From positions 1-50,590 of IMG/VR virus record IMGVR_UViG_3300050821_002964: a stretch of 50,590 nt of DNA. One strand, written 5' to 3'. Under the pieces are notes generated by a model, which was not told the DNA's origin, searched no databases, and was given only the letters and a program-made list of their open reading frames with translations. Positions 15,235 through 22,114 of this stretch are shown here, piece by piece. The translations under genes were made by a program, and so were the position numbers. Position 1 is the first letter of the stretch. Each line of letters starts with the position of its first letter. The DNA comes from a virus.

Positions 15235-15329
15235 GGGAGAAAGTTTATAGCGACCTGCATAAACAGGATGCCAAGTGTAAACCCGATGGCGACGAGCGCG
15301 AAGCCGATGGCGAAGTCAGATGGTCTCAT
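15231..15329 (-). CDS. Single-span membrane microprotein, 32 aa
   Basis: A 32-residue frame starting MRPSDFAIGFALVAIGFTLG. It is hydrophobic from residue 7 to 30 apart from one Gln, so it is essentially one transmembrane helix. The stop overlaps the ATG of the next gene (ATGA), which supports real translation. It lies directly after the primase gene, a place where phages often keep small host-takeover or superinfection proteins, but the function is unknown. Confidence 0.5.
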   Translation of the reverse strand: MRPSDFAIGFALVAIGFTLGILFMQVAINFLP

Positions 15330-15382
15330 GGGGAACGGGCGATACCTAGAACGTATTGGCTGATACTTGTCAAGTATTTCTA

Positions 15383-17830
15383 CTACAAAACTTCAGCCCG
15401 AGCGCAAGCTGTTATCATCGGGTTAGTTTTGCAGTTTTTTGTCCACAGTTGGTGCCGCGCGCCGTCGATCATCGTGCGTCCCCACTTGGACCAGCCCTGC
15501 TCGCGCAATACGTTGCAGAGCGCCTGGTCGCTGAAGTCGGCAAGGTGCGTCGAGTCCATGCAGCCGCGCAGGCACCCGATCGACACGAGGTCGCGCTGCA
15601 CGAGCGCGTGCGGCTGGTCCTCGATCGTCTGCGCCACGATGGCCGCGAGCGGAGACGCCGATGCCTCTACCAACTCTTTCAGGTACGGCGTCAATGGGGC
15701 CCGGCCATCAGCCTTGAACGAAGGGCTGATCGACCACTGCTCGAACCACGCGCGCAGACCTCCGGGGTTGTCGCGCACCATGCCGTAAAGTCGATCGAAG
15801 TAGTCCTCGCCCAGCTCGGCGATCTGCTTCCTGTGCTGTAGTGGCGAAGCCAATACAAAATAGCGCCTGTCCTCATCATGCACCGCGAGGCTGTCGTGGT
15901 GGTTCGTGAACATGAGGTAGTTACAGATGTTGGGCACCGTCCGATGCGACTCGAACTTGACGTGGAGCGAGATGTCGTCGTCGGAGATGCAGGGCTTCAG
16001 TCGATCCATCACCGTGTGCCGGTTTGAGCCGACGATGCGCACCTCCTCGACCGTGATGAGCTGCTGGCCGTAAGCCCAAGCGTTGTGCGTGCCCTCGGCA
16101 ACGTCCACAGCGGTCAGTTTGCGCACGTTGCGGCTACCCAGGACCGCCTTCATCGCGACCGAGAGGAACGTCTTGCCGCAGCCCATGCCGCCCTGGATCA
16201 GGGTCGCCCATCTGATCTTCTCGCCCGGCTTCTGCACCATGAACGCGAGGAAGTCGATCAGGGTGCGCTGGTACTCGGGCTCGGCCACGAGGCGGCTGAT
16301 GTGGGCTTGGAAAATGTCGCCGGCCTCCTGCGCACGCGCAGCGTTGGGTTTCGCGAACGTAGGTTTATAGGTGTTGACGTAGGGCACGCCCCCGTCGAGG
16401 AACACCACCTTGTCGCCCATCCTGGGCTCGTAGCGCAGGTTCTCCACCTGGCTCACTCCGATGGCCTGCACGAGGTAGTCGCGTGGCCGCGGAGGCTTGT
16501 CCTCCCCGATCTGCGGCGCCCGGTACATGAGATCGAGCACGTCAGGGGCGAATCGTCGATCCACCGCGGGCCGGTAGAAACAGTTGAGCGCGGTGACGTA
16601 GACGATGCCTTTGGCCCAGCTCGGTATCCCTGAGCTGCGGGCGGCCTCGATCTCGATCCGCCGCACGTCGCGCTTGATGTCGTCCAGCCCGATCTCGTGG
16701 CCGAAATTGTTGAGTTTCTTCTTGAGCGCCGTCATCAGGCTCTTGCGCTCCAGCTGGCCGACGACGTGCGAGACCGAGGCGATCCTCTGCGCCCCCTTGT
16801 CGAGCAGCTCCTCCCCTGAGCGCGCGGGCGACGTGAGCCATTCAAGCTGCGAGACGTAGAGCCGTTTCGTCAGGGTCTCGTTCACCCATCCCCGCGCCTG
16901 CGCCTGCTTGAACAGCGACCGGATGGTGACCGGCGCCCGGTCGGCCGGCTGGGCCTTGAGGGTTGACCAGCGGTAGCCCAGCTCCTCCTGCCCTGGGTAC
17001 TTCTTCCCCTTGCTGCTCCACTCGTCCCATACGGCCAGCGCGTCGTCGGAGTCGAACTGGTGCTTCAAGGCCGCGGCGATCTCGATCCACTGCTGCATCG
17101 GCATGTCAGGATCGAGGACCGCGAGGGCGGCCCGCGCGTCGTCAAGGCCGATCCCCTCCATCGGCGCCCGCAGGAACTCCAAGTTCCCGAGCTGGGTGTC
17201 GGTGATGGGGGCATGAGGCGTTGGGTTGTCCGCATCGTCGAGGAGGTCGGCGTCCACCAACTGATCCCCCTCCCAGTTGTAGGCGATGTAGGGCGCCGTG
17301 CCCTCATCGTCCTCGAATCGCGTCGGCCAGAACATCGGCTGCACCGGCACCATCGACTCGCGCGTGACCGAGGAGAGCCCGAGCATGTCGGCCACCGTCT
17401 GCACTGCGGCGCCGTAGCGCGCGAGTGCAAGCCCGTCAGCGGCGACGATGACCCGTATGCGTGGGGCTTCGCGAGTCGAGCTGGCCGTGTGGTACGCGAC
17501 GAACGCGTAATCTTTCATCGCGTCCGACCACTTCTGCCTGAGCAGCCGCGCGGCCTCCCTGCTGTCGTCGATGTCGAGCGCGACCAGGTTGCACCGCACG
17601 GCCTCGCCTGTGACGCGGCGCGAGGGGTTGCCCTTGAACTGCGCCGGCACGAGGTAGCGCACCCGCTTCGCGCGCGACTGGCCGTCCTTGTCGAGCGCGG
17701 CGTAGGCCGCATGGGTGAGATCGAGCTTGACCGGCTTCGACAGCTCCGCCGCGCAGAGCTGCGCGAAGGTGGTGTGGGGGAGAGCGGAGACGCTCCCCAG
17801 GTCTGAGCCTGAGCCGGTGAAATAGCGCAT
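15383..17830 (-). CDS. Primase-helicase (PriCT-2 domain plus SF3-type helicase)
   Basis: 815 residues. The N-terminal part (about 1-200) resembles a primase-polymerase-like domain, with VALDIDDSREAARLL supplying acidic residues. Residues around 235-315 (LDPDMPMQQWIEIAAALKH, SSKGKKYPG, LGYRWSTLKA) match the PriCT-2 domain. The C-terminal half is a virus-type helicase with Walker A QGGMGCGKT (about 550), Walker B-like LITVEEVR and NYLMFTNHHD with the sensor Asn. This fusion is common as the replication initiator and primosome of phages that lack separate DnaB and DnaG homologues. The ATG lies about three bases downstream of a copy of the AACCCAACGCT element. Confidence 0.85.
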   Translation of the reverse strand: MRYFTGSGSDLGSVSALPHTTFAQLCAAELSKPVKLDLTHAAYAALDKDGQSRAKRVRYLVPAQFKGNPSRRVTGEAVRCNLVALDIDDSREAARLLRQKWSDAMKDYAFVAYHTASSTREAPRIRVIVAADGLALARYGAAVQTVADMLGLSSVTRESMVPVQPMFWPTRFEDDEGTAPYIAYNWEGDQLVDADLLDDADNPTPHAPITDTQLGNLEFLRAPMEGIGLDDARAALAVLDPDMPMQQWIEIAAALKHQFDSDDALAVWDEWSSKGKKYPGQEELGYRWSTLKAQPADRAPVTIRSLFKQAQARGWVNETLTKRLYVSQLEWLTSPARSGEELLDKGAQRIASVSHVVGQLERKSLMTALKKKLNNFGHEIGLDDIKRDVRRIEIEAARSSGIPSWAKGIVYVTALNCFYRPAVDRRFAPDVLDLMYRAPQIGEDKPPRPRDYLVQAIGVSQVENLRYEPRMGDKVVFLDGGVPYVNTYKPTFAKPNAARAQEAGDIFQAHISRLVAEPEYQRTLIDFLAFMVQKPGEKIRWATLIQGGMGCGKTFLSVAMKAVLGSRNVRKLTAVDVAEGTHNAWAYGQQLITVEEVRIVGSNRHTVMDRLKPCISDDDISLHVKFESHRTVPNICNYLMFTNHHDSLAVHDEDRRYFVLASPLQHRKQIAELGEDYFDRLYGMVRDNPGGLRAWFEQWSISPSFKADGRAPLTPYLKELVEASASPLAAIVAQTIEDQPHALVQRDLVSIGCLRGCMDSTHLADFSDQALCNVLREQGWSKWGRTMIDGARHQLWTKNCKTNPMITACARAEVL

Positions 17831-17832
17831 AG

Positions 17833-17844
17833 AGCGTTGGGTTA
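17833..17844 (-). repeat. AACCCAACGCT element, copy 1
   Basis: Read leftward, TAACCCAACGCT ends 3 bases before the ATG of the primase-helicase. It is the first of five copies at 352-384 base spacing. Here the element is untranslated leader. Confidence 0.6.
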
Positions 17845-18051
17845 TTCTACTCGCACTCGAAGCGGATGCACTAACCGCGTCGTAACGACGGTGAGTTTAC
17901 TCGTGACCCGCACTTTGCTCCTCCGCCGACTGCGCCCTGAAGCAATGCCGGCCTTGCGCGCGAACTGGAAACGGAGCTTATGCTTCTTGCGTTTCGCGCC
18001 GCCCTTCGCGCCTAATAGCGCCGCCGCGCGGCTCACAGTTGAAGGGGACAT
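17842..18051 (-). CDS. Small Lys/Arg-rich protein
   Basis: The frame can start at TTG 18087 or ATG 18051; the ATG gives 69 residues, MSPSTVSRAAALLGAKGGAK onward. It is very basic (KRKKHKLRF, GRSRRRSKV) and has the G-(A/K)-KGG motif seen in small phage DNA-binding proteins. A second frame on the same strand (17978-18118, 46 residues from MRAPSLLQVK) overlaps it and is an alternative. It lies between the hairpin at 18143 and the primase, so it could be a small regulator. Confidence is modest because neither start has a clear ribosome site. Confidence 0.4.
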   Translation of the reverse strand: MSPSTVSRAAALLGAKGGAKRKKHKLRFQFARKAGIASGRSRRRSKVRVTSKLTVVTTRLVHPLRVRVE

Positions 18052-18142
18052 GGGTTTGAGCGAACAGAGCGGTGTGTTGATTGTCAAGCTTGACTTGGAG
18101 CAGCGAAGGTGCTCTCATGATTCTGTTCTTTGACGCATGGAG

Positions 18143-18176
18143 AAAAAACCGTCGCCCGCGAGGGTGGCGGTTTTTT
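18143..18176. terminator. Intrinsic terminator hairpin with A- and T-runs on both sides
   Basis: AAAAAACCGTCGCCC and GGGTGGCGGTTTTTT pair around the loop GCGA, a 15-bp stem flanked by six A and six T. In rightward RNA the two odd pairs are G-U wobbles. In leftward RNA they become A-C mismatches, so termination should be stronger for rightward transcripts. On the leftward strand the hairpin directly follows the stop of a 13-codon frame. Confidence 0.75.
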
Positions 18177-18216
18177 ATTGCCCGCGGGGGAGCGTTGGGT
18201 TAACGGGGTTTGGCAT
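18175..18216 (-). CDS. Possible 13-residue leader peptide
   Basis: ATG 18216 opens MPNPVNPTLPRGQ, then a TAA that lies in the T-run of the hairpin at 18143-18176. The same start, MP-x-x-x-NPTLP, begins the 65-residue zinc-ribbon gene at 18600. This could be a leader peptide coupled to the hairpin, or the stump of a duplicated gene start. The ATG overlaps the ATG of the opposite-strand gene at 18215, so at most one of the two may be used. Confidence 0.3.
   Translation of the reverse strand: MPNPVNPTLPRGQ
18191..18202 (-). repeat. AACCCAACGCT element, copy 2
   Basis: TTAACCCAACGCT on the leftward strand, inside the 13-codon frame. It shares a longer context with copy 3 (ATGCCAA upstream, CCCC downstream). 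About 22 of 27 bases agree between the two copies. Confidence 0.6.
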
Positions 18217-18406
18217 GGATACTCGATTCCAAGGCGTGATCCGCCACAATGAGAACGTAGCCGCGGGGCTCCACGGCGCCGCCGTCAAGCTCGCGATACG
18301 GCACTCGCCCGCTGCCGGCGCGAAGCTGGGCAGCCAGACCTCGCAAGCGAAGGCCGAGGCGGCCCAGGACAACGGCGCCAAAGGCGGCCGGCCGAAAGGG
18401 AGTTAG
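18215..18406 (+). CDS. Small basic KGGRPKGS-tailed protein on the opposite strand
   Basis: This 63-residue frame (MDTRFQGVIRHNENVAAGLH onward, ending NGAKGGRPKGS) is the only rightward gene I can support between 5 and 23 kb. It is hydrophilic and basic, and the tail is like small phage or prophage DNA-binding proteins. Its TAG overlaps, head-on, the TAA of the leftward zinc-ribbon gene (18403-18406), a fit that favours both being real. A leftward frame across the same DNA is Ala/Trp-rich and less protein-like. It might be a regulator of the early block; that is inference. Confidence 0.45.
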   Translation: MDTRFQGVIRHNENVAAGLHGAAVKLAIRHSPAAGAKLGSQTSQAKAEAAQDNGAKGGRPKGS

Positions 18407-18600
18407 TCAAGCGCTCGTTTCTCCATCATGCGTGCATAGCACGCTGGGCAGATTGTATGCGTCACTTGGTGCGGCTTGGCCTCGCGCTCAGCTTGCTCCT
18501 TGTCAGGACACCAGGCGCAAATGCGCACCGTGATGCCCTTGTGGCCGGATGCGTAGCCTAGCCAAGCGAGGGGCAGCGTTGGGTTATCCGTGCTTGGCAT
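18403..18600 (-). CDS. Small zinc-ribbon protein, 65 aa
   Basis: 65 residues from ATG 18600 (MPSTDNPTLPLAWLGYASGH). Two C-x2-C pairs, CAWC (about 32-35) and CPAC (about 54-57), separated by a charged helix (PDKEQAEREA), should bind one zinc. The form CAWCPD plus THTICPACYARM is one I recognise from small phage proteins of unknown function. The first ten codons contain the repeated AACCCAACGCT element. It overlaps the upstream gene by 17 bases. Confidence 0.6.
   Translation of the reverse strand: MPSTDNPTLPLAWLGYASGHKGITVRICAWCPDKEQAEREAKPHQVTHTICPACYARMMEKRALD
18575..18586 (-). repeat. AACCCAACGCT element, copy 3
   Basis: GATAACCCAACGCTGCCCC on the leftward strand. Its TAA is the stop of the 65-residue gene upstream, while in another frame the element encodes DNPTLP of the zinc-ribbon protein. 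384 bases from copy 2. Confidence 0.6.
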
Positions 18601-18781
18601 GGAGGAAAACGACTTTCTTGCCGAGCTGGTTGCGCTCAACTTGCTGCATGATCCATACCGGCTTATGCTCGCGCGCAATGACTTCGACATGGCCACCGGG
18701 CTCATCGTTGAGATGAGAGAGGATGCGAGCCCAGAGGAGCGTTTGCGTGAACTGGTTACCGGGAACGTATTCAATCGTCAT
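18584..18781 (-). CDS. Phage protein of unknown function, 65 aa
   Basis: 65 residues from ATG 18781, MTIEYVPGNQFTQTLLWARI onward. It reads as a small alpha-beta protein (HVEVIAREHKPVWIMQQVER, GKKVVFLHAKHG). A longer start upstream lies inside the neighbouring gene. It overlaps both neighbours, by 11 bases upstream and 17 downstream. A rightward frame covering the same DNA (18590-18808) is judged to be a shadow. Function unknown. Confidence 0.5.
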   Translation of the reverse strand: MTIEYVPGNQFTQTLLWARILSHLNDEPGGHVEVIAREHKPVWIMQQVERNQLGKKVVFLHAKHG

Positions 18782-18977
18782 AAGTGGAGGAGATGCGCGC
18801 GGCAATGAGCCGCGTTGCGCTGGCTTGGTAGGTTAGAGCAGTGTCAATCGCAGAGACAAGCGCAGAGCACCTAGCTTTGTCAGCCAGTGCTCGCGCGATG
18901 CGTAGGTGTTCGCCTGCCTGGATGACGCGCACTGCGTCAATCCTCGTGGCAGGGGGTAGCGTTGGGATATTAGCCAT
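18771..18977 (-). CDS. Phage protein of unknown function, 68 aa
   Basis: 68 residues, MANIPTLPPATRIDAVRVIQ onward, an Ala-rich helical protein (GEHLRIARALADKARCSALV). Its first codons contain copy 4 of the repeated element, encoding IPTLP in place of NPTLP. It overlaps the preceding stop by 8 bases and runs 11 bases into the next gene. No function recognised. Confidence 0.5.
   Translation of the reverse strand: MANIPTLPPATRIDAVRVIQAGEHLRIARALADKARCSALVSAIDTALTYQASATRLIAARISSTYDD
18958..18968 (-). repeat. AACCCAACGCT element, copy 4 (variant)
   Basis: ATATCCCAACGCTACCCCC on the leftward strand differs from the other copies at the AA pair. It falls within the first ten codons of the 68-residue gene. 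383 bases from copy 3. Confidence 0.55.
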
Positions 18978-19263
18978 AGGCGGCCGGATGTCCAGGATTA
19001 CAGACGTATATGTGAAAGTGCGCAGTGCCCCGCGGCGCGCGATAGGTACGCAAATCCACTATGTTGACATACACCATTTCACTGCGCTTCGCCACCCAGT
19101 TGAACACCCTGTCAGGGTTGACGGTGGTTTGATCGACTGCCCAAGCGCAACGGCTCGCGCCGTTCGCGGCATAACCCCAACCGCTCAGGCACTTGTCTCG
19201 TGCAACGATGCCAATGGTGTGAGTTAGTTTCTGCTCTGCTGTCCTGTCATCTTGGATTATCAT
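18970..19263 (-). CDS. Conserved phage protein with GWGYAANGASRCAWA core
   Basis: 97 residues from ATG 19263 (MIIQDDRTAEQKLTHTIGIV). The core DKCLSGWGYAANGASRCAWA, then NPDRVFNWV and YVNIVDLRTYRAPRGTAHFH, is a block I recognise from uncharacterised phage proteins. Two Cys and two late His could bind metal. A longer frame upstream would translate copy 5 of the repeated element, but the ATG at 19263 is preferred. Its end overlaps the next gene by 8 bases. Function unknown. Confidence 0.6.
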   Translation of the reverse strand: MIIQDDRTAEQKLTHTIGIVARDKCLSGWGYAANGASRCAWAVDQTTVNPDRVFNWVAKRSEMVYVNIVDLRTYRAPRGTAHFHIYVCNPGHPAAYG

Positions 19264-19309
19264 GGTAGTAAGTGCGGGGTCCCCAAGGCGGCCGGCGCCC
19301 AACGTAGGG

Positions 19310-19322
19310 AGCGTTGGGTTAA
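19310..19322 (-). repeat. AACCCAACGCT element, copy 5
   Basis: GGTTAACCCAACGCTCCC on the leftward strand, about 50 bases before the ATG at 19263, in the 97-base space after the 208-residue gene. 352 bases from copy 4. Confidence 0.6.
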
Positions 19323-19360
19323 CCGGCCGCCAGGTCCGAGGGACTAACCGCGAAAGTGTG

Positions 19361-19987
19361 TTACTCAACTGCCAGCCAATAGTTGCTCTTCATCTTTGCG
19401 ATGCGTTTGAACGCTCGCGTTTTGTCGGCGAGGAGTCGGCGAATGTCCATGCGGAGCTGTTCGCAAACGATTGGGACTAGTGGTCCGCAATTGCGGATGC
19501 CTTGCGCGAGCTGGCAGACCTTGGCACGAATGGCGGTTATCTCCTCGTGCCTGTTCTCAATCTGTATCTCCGCTTGCGACTTGGCATCCTCCGCATAACG
19601 CTGCGCCATTGCATCGGCCGCGCTAGCTGCGCTGCGCTCATCGTCATAGATGCAGTTCTCCACCATAGCGGCGCTAGAGGAGTCATAAGTAGTGGTTATG
19701 CCAGCCATAAAACGGCCGTGCGATAGGGTGAGCACGACTCCGCGCGCAAGCTCCTCCTGGAAGTTGTCCAGATACCAGCCAGTATGGCGCAACTTGACCA
19801 CCTCGTGCGCAAGCCGCACGGAACGCGCGAAGCTAGTGTCCTCATACCAGCGCATGGTGTATCCGCCAACCTTGAACGGCGCGCCGGCATTGCCAGCGGT
19901 TTGCCGTAGCTCTGGTATACCCTTTGCGGGGTTTGCTTTGAACCTTGCCAGCCTTTCAGCCAGTGGGCGAGTGAGGTAGTCTTTCAT
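19361..19987 (-). CDS. Phage protein of unknown function, 208 aa
   Basis: 208 residues, MKDYLTRPLAERLARFKANP onward. The middle (GGYTMRWYEDTSFARSVRLA, HTGWYLDNFQEE, GVVLTLSHGRFMAGITTTY) looks like a beta-rich domain. The second half is a long helix rich in Ala, Glu and Arg (DDERSAASAADAMAQRYAED). It resembles uncharacterised proteins of early regions in other large-host-range phages, but I cannot name a family. It starts after an AGGAGGGACTGAACT ribosome site and overlaps the upstream stop. Confidence 0.6.
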   Translation of the reverse strand: MKDYLTRPLAERLARFKANPAKGIPELRQTAGNAGAPFKVGGYTMRWYEDTSFARSVRLAHEVVKLRHTGWYLDNFQEELARGVVLTLSHGRFMAGITTTYDSSSAAMVENCIYDDERSAASAADAMAQRYAEDAKSQAEIQIENRHEEITAIRAKVCQLAQGIRNCGPLVPIVCEQLRMDIRRLLADKTRAFKRIAKMKSNYWLAVE

Positions 19988-20307
19988 AGTTCAGTCCCTC
20001 CTTCGCAGTCGTTTATAAGCTCTTCTGCCACCTCGCGAGCTTGTGCGCGCGTGCAACCATAGGGCACGAATGCGCTACCCCAAGCTCCACGGTGATCTGT
20101 GTCGAACTGGGAATCCCCTTCCCAGGTACGCCAACTGCCAGCGTGAACTTGCAAGCGGATGTCTCCGCCTGCGTTGCTCTCATCGTCATCACCCACCTCC
20201 AATAGGTCCGCGCGGGAGAATTCGGCTTTTAGATATTGGCCATAGTCCCATACGATGTCCGCCAGCCTAGTGACTGGTACGCATACCCCATTTATCAAGT
20301 TGTTCAT
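19984..20307 (-). CDS. Phage protein of unknown function, 107 aa
   Basis: 107 residues, MNNLINGVCVPVTRLADIVW onward, acidic. A strand-rich segment (GGDIRLQVHAGSWRTWEGDS) precedes a C-terminal helix (TRAQAREVAEELINDCEGG). The start follows AGAGGGACTAAT, a ribosome-site context shared with the hexapeptide-repeat gene at 22093. Its stop overlaps the start of the next gene. Function unknown. Confidence 0.55.
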   Translation of the reverse strand: MNNLINGVCVPVTRLADIVWDYGQYLKAEFSRADLLEVGDDDESNAGGDIRLQVHAGSWRTWEGDSQFDTDHRGAWGSAFVPYGCTRAQAREVAEELINDCEGGTEL

Positions 20308-20369
20308 ATTAGTCCCTCTAGTGTGTTGTTTGGCGTTGTCTCATCAGTGCGGCTTTGCCATGCGCGCAT

Positions 20370-20385
20370 ACCCCCTTGCGGGGGT
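20370..20385. terminator. GC-rich hairpin after the 366-residue gene
   Basis: ACCCCC-TTGC-GGGGGT, a 6-bp stem, lies 5 bases past the leftward stop at 20391, in the 83-base gap before the next gene. There is no T-run on the leftward RNA, so it may slow or protect transcripts and not fully terminate them. Confidence 0.35.
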
Positions 20386-20390
20386 TTCGA

Positions 20391-21491
20391 CTATGCGGTC
20401 CATCCCTCCTGATTGGCGAAGCGTTCAATCTCCTCCCAGGATATGCGATGGCATCCCGCAACGATGCCTTGCGCGTTCACTGCATCGAGGGAGTAGTGCC
20501 CCACTTCGCAAGTCTCGCCGTTGCGATGCCAGCCGGCCGCGCGGCGCGCCTGGGCGAACTTGTAGACGCGTTCAGCGGCCGCCATGGGTACCCGCGCGCC
20601 GCGGCTTGTGACCAGCTCCTCCCCCTCGCGCCGGCAAAGGGTGGGCGAGTTGCACACATCAGGCAGGCAGACCGCCTCCCCTGCCAGCCAACGCGCCGGC
20701 CGTGAAGCAATCTCCTCCGCGCGCTTGGCACGAATAGCGGCTTGCAACTCTGGCAGGCCGCTGAGATAGTAGTCCTGGTAGCCGAATCCGCTATGCGCCC
20801 GGAAGAGCATGTCATCTGTGAAAGACTTCTCCCCTGCCAGCACGGCACGAGCAAGCGCTATCGCCCTAGCGGCATCCAACGAGCCGTATTTGACGCGCGC
20901 CATGTTGTCCTTGATGCTCTTCAACTCTCTGCGGTCATCGACTGCCTTATCATGCGCGGCGAGCAACGCGCGAGCCGCAAGCACTACAGGCTCAAACGCT
21001 GCTTGCGCCTTGAATAAGCGCTTGGCGCCAAGCCCATAGTACTGGCAAACGTCAATGGCTGACTGCAAACGGCTCGCGCGGATGAGAGTATCCCGAGCAG
21101 CTGACACTTTAGAACGCGCGGCCGCGGCCCCTTGGAACTCCAGCCAGTAGTAATCCCGCAATCTGGCAGGAGTGAACTTGAGGTCCTGGCCGACTGTGCC
21201 GCAATGGACGTGGAACGTCTTGTCCTCCCTGCCACGCAACGCTGAACGGATACCCTCCAGGTGCTTGCGGGTAGTCGGTCCGAAGTTCGACTCATCGAGG
21301 ATATACGCGCCCCCAAGGCGCCGGGTGATGACGGTGCTGTAGCTGTAGAAGGCATCACCGTCAAAGTGTTGACGGTACCCCCGATACTGCGGACCGTTCC
21401 TGCCAATGGTTGCTATTGGGGTGTGCCCAAAAGCAGCGGCGCCGCTCACCCAAACATGCGCGATTTCTGAGTCTGTTAAGTTCTTTTTCAT
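20391..21491 (-). CDS. Large uncharacterised early phage protein (DUF8033-like N-terminus)
   Basis: 366 residues. The first 90 (LTDSEIAHVWVSGAAAFGHT, DGDAFYSYSTVITRR, RKHLEGIRSAL) resemble the DUF8033-type domain found in many phage early proteins, which pairs a W-x(n)-YSY block with a downstream helix. The rest is helical and Ala-rich, followed by a C-terminal part with several Cys and His (CLPDVCNSPTLCRREGEEL, HRNGETCEVGHYSLDAVNAQ) that could bind metal. No enzymatic motif is seen. It lies at the upstream end of the early block, between the hexapeptide-repeat gene and a hairpin. The family name is given with low certainty. Confidence 0.6.
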   Translation of the reverse strand: MKKNLTDSEIAHVWVSGAAAFGHTPIATIGRNGPQYRGYRQHFDGDAFYSYSTVITRRLGGAYILDESNFGPTTRKHLEGIRSALRGREDKTFHVHCGTVGQDLKFTPARLRDYYWLEFQGAAAARSKVSAARDTLIRASRLQSAIDVCQYYGLGAKRLFKAQAAFEPVVLAARALLAAHDKAVDDRRELKSIKDNMARVKYGSLDAARAIALARAVLAGEKSFTDDMLFRAHSGFGYQDYYLSGLPELQAAIRAKRAEEIASRPARWLAGEAVCLPDVCNSPTLCRREGEELVTSRGARVPMAAAERVYKFAQARRAAGWHRNGETCEVGHYSLDAVNAQGIVAGCHRISWEEIERFANQEGWTA

Positions 21492-21496
21492 AGCGG

Positions 21497-22093
21497 TTAC
21501 TTTCCAATTTTGACGAATAGTTCAATAAGTTGGCGATACTCTTCAATTTCTTCGGCCGTGAAGTTTTCGCGCCTAGCCAGCTCCTCCGCAGCACAGCTTA
21601 GCCACCAAGCGAAGGGATGGCACTTACACCCAATCTGAATATGGCCGTGCTTCGCGTTAGTGAGGGAGTAGCGGGATCCCGCGACGTATAGCGGGGAGGT
21701 TGTCCAAGCGTCGCCGGAAACCCAAGCGTCGCCGTAAACCCAAGCGTTGCCGTAAACCCAAGCGTTGCCGTAAACCCAAGCGGCGCCGTAAACCCGAGCG
21801 TTGCCGTAAACCCAAGCGTTGCCGTAAACCCAAGCGGCGCCGTAAACCTGAGCGTTGCCGTAAACCTGAGCGGCGCCGTAAACCTGAGCGTTGCCGTAAA
21901 CCTGAGCGTTGCCGTAAACCCGAGCGTCGCCGTAAACCTGAGCGTTGCCGTAAACCTGAGCGCCCGGCCCGATATAGGCGGAGTCCTCAACGGTAGCGGT
22001 ATTCTCAATCCAGCCGCCCCCATTGCAGTGCCGATGCCAATTGGCGGCGACTAAGTTGCCACCAAGTTTAGAATCCAATTCATCGAATGTCAT
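21497..22093 (-). CDS. Hexapeptide-repeat (left-handed beta-helix) protein
   Basis: 198 residues. About 14 hexapeptides of the form (N/A/D)A(Q/W/R)VYG run from about residue 43 to 130, the signature of a left-handed beta-helix with about four to five coils. The N-terminus (MTFDELDSKLGGNLVAANWH) and the end (GHIQIGCKCHPFAWWLSCAA, EEIEEYRQLIELF) flank the helix. Acyltransferases use this fold, but no catalytic His or acceptor loop is visible, so enzyme activity is not claimed. Such proteins occur in early regions of several phages with unknown roles. The ribosome site is AGAGGGACTAATCAC. Confidence 0.75.
   Translation of the reverse strand: MTFDELDSKLGGNLVAANWHRHCNGGGWIENTATVEDSAYIGPGAQVYGNAQVYGDARVYGNAQVYGNAQVYGAAQVYGNAQVYGAAWVYGNAWVYGNARVYGAAWVYGNAWVYGNAWVYGDAWVSGDAWTTSPLYVAGSRYSLTNAKHGHIQIGCKCHPFAWWLSCAAEELARRENFTAEEIEEYRQLIELFVKIGK
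21704..21955 (-). repeat. 18-bp tandem repeat, about 14 units, coding
   Basis: Near-identical 18-base units (GTTTACGGCAACGCTTGG and variants, leftward strand) encode the hexapeptides of the beta-helix protein. Third-position differences are few, which suggests recent expansion by slippage or unequal exchange. Confidence 0.85.
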
Positions 22094-22114
22094 GTGATTA
22101 GTCCCTCTGGAATG

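Noticed and set aside
17060-17806. 248-codon rightward frame opposite the primase
   Set aside because: His/Arg/Val-rich complement of the primase N-terminal domain, with no independent support.
18590-18808. 72-codon rightward frame MLGMEENDFLAELV
   Set aside because: Protein-like in texture, but it lies opposite a leftward gene with better coupling to its neighbours and has no ribosome site.
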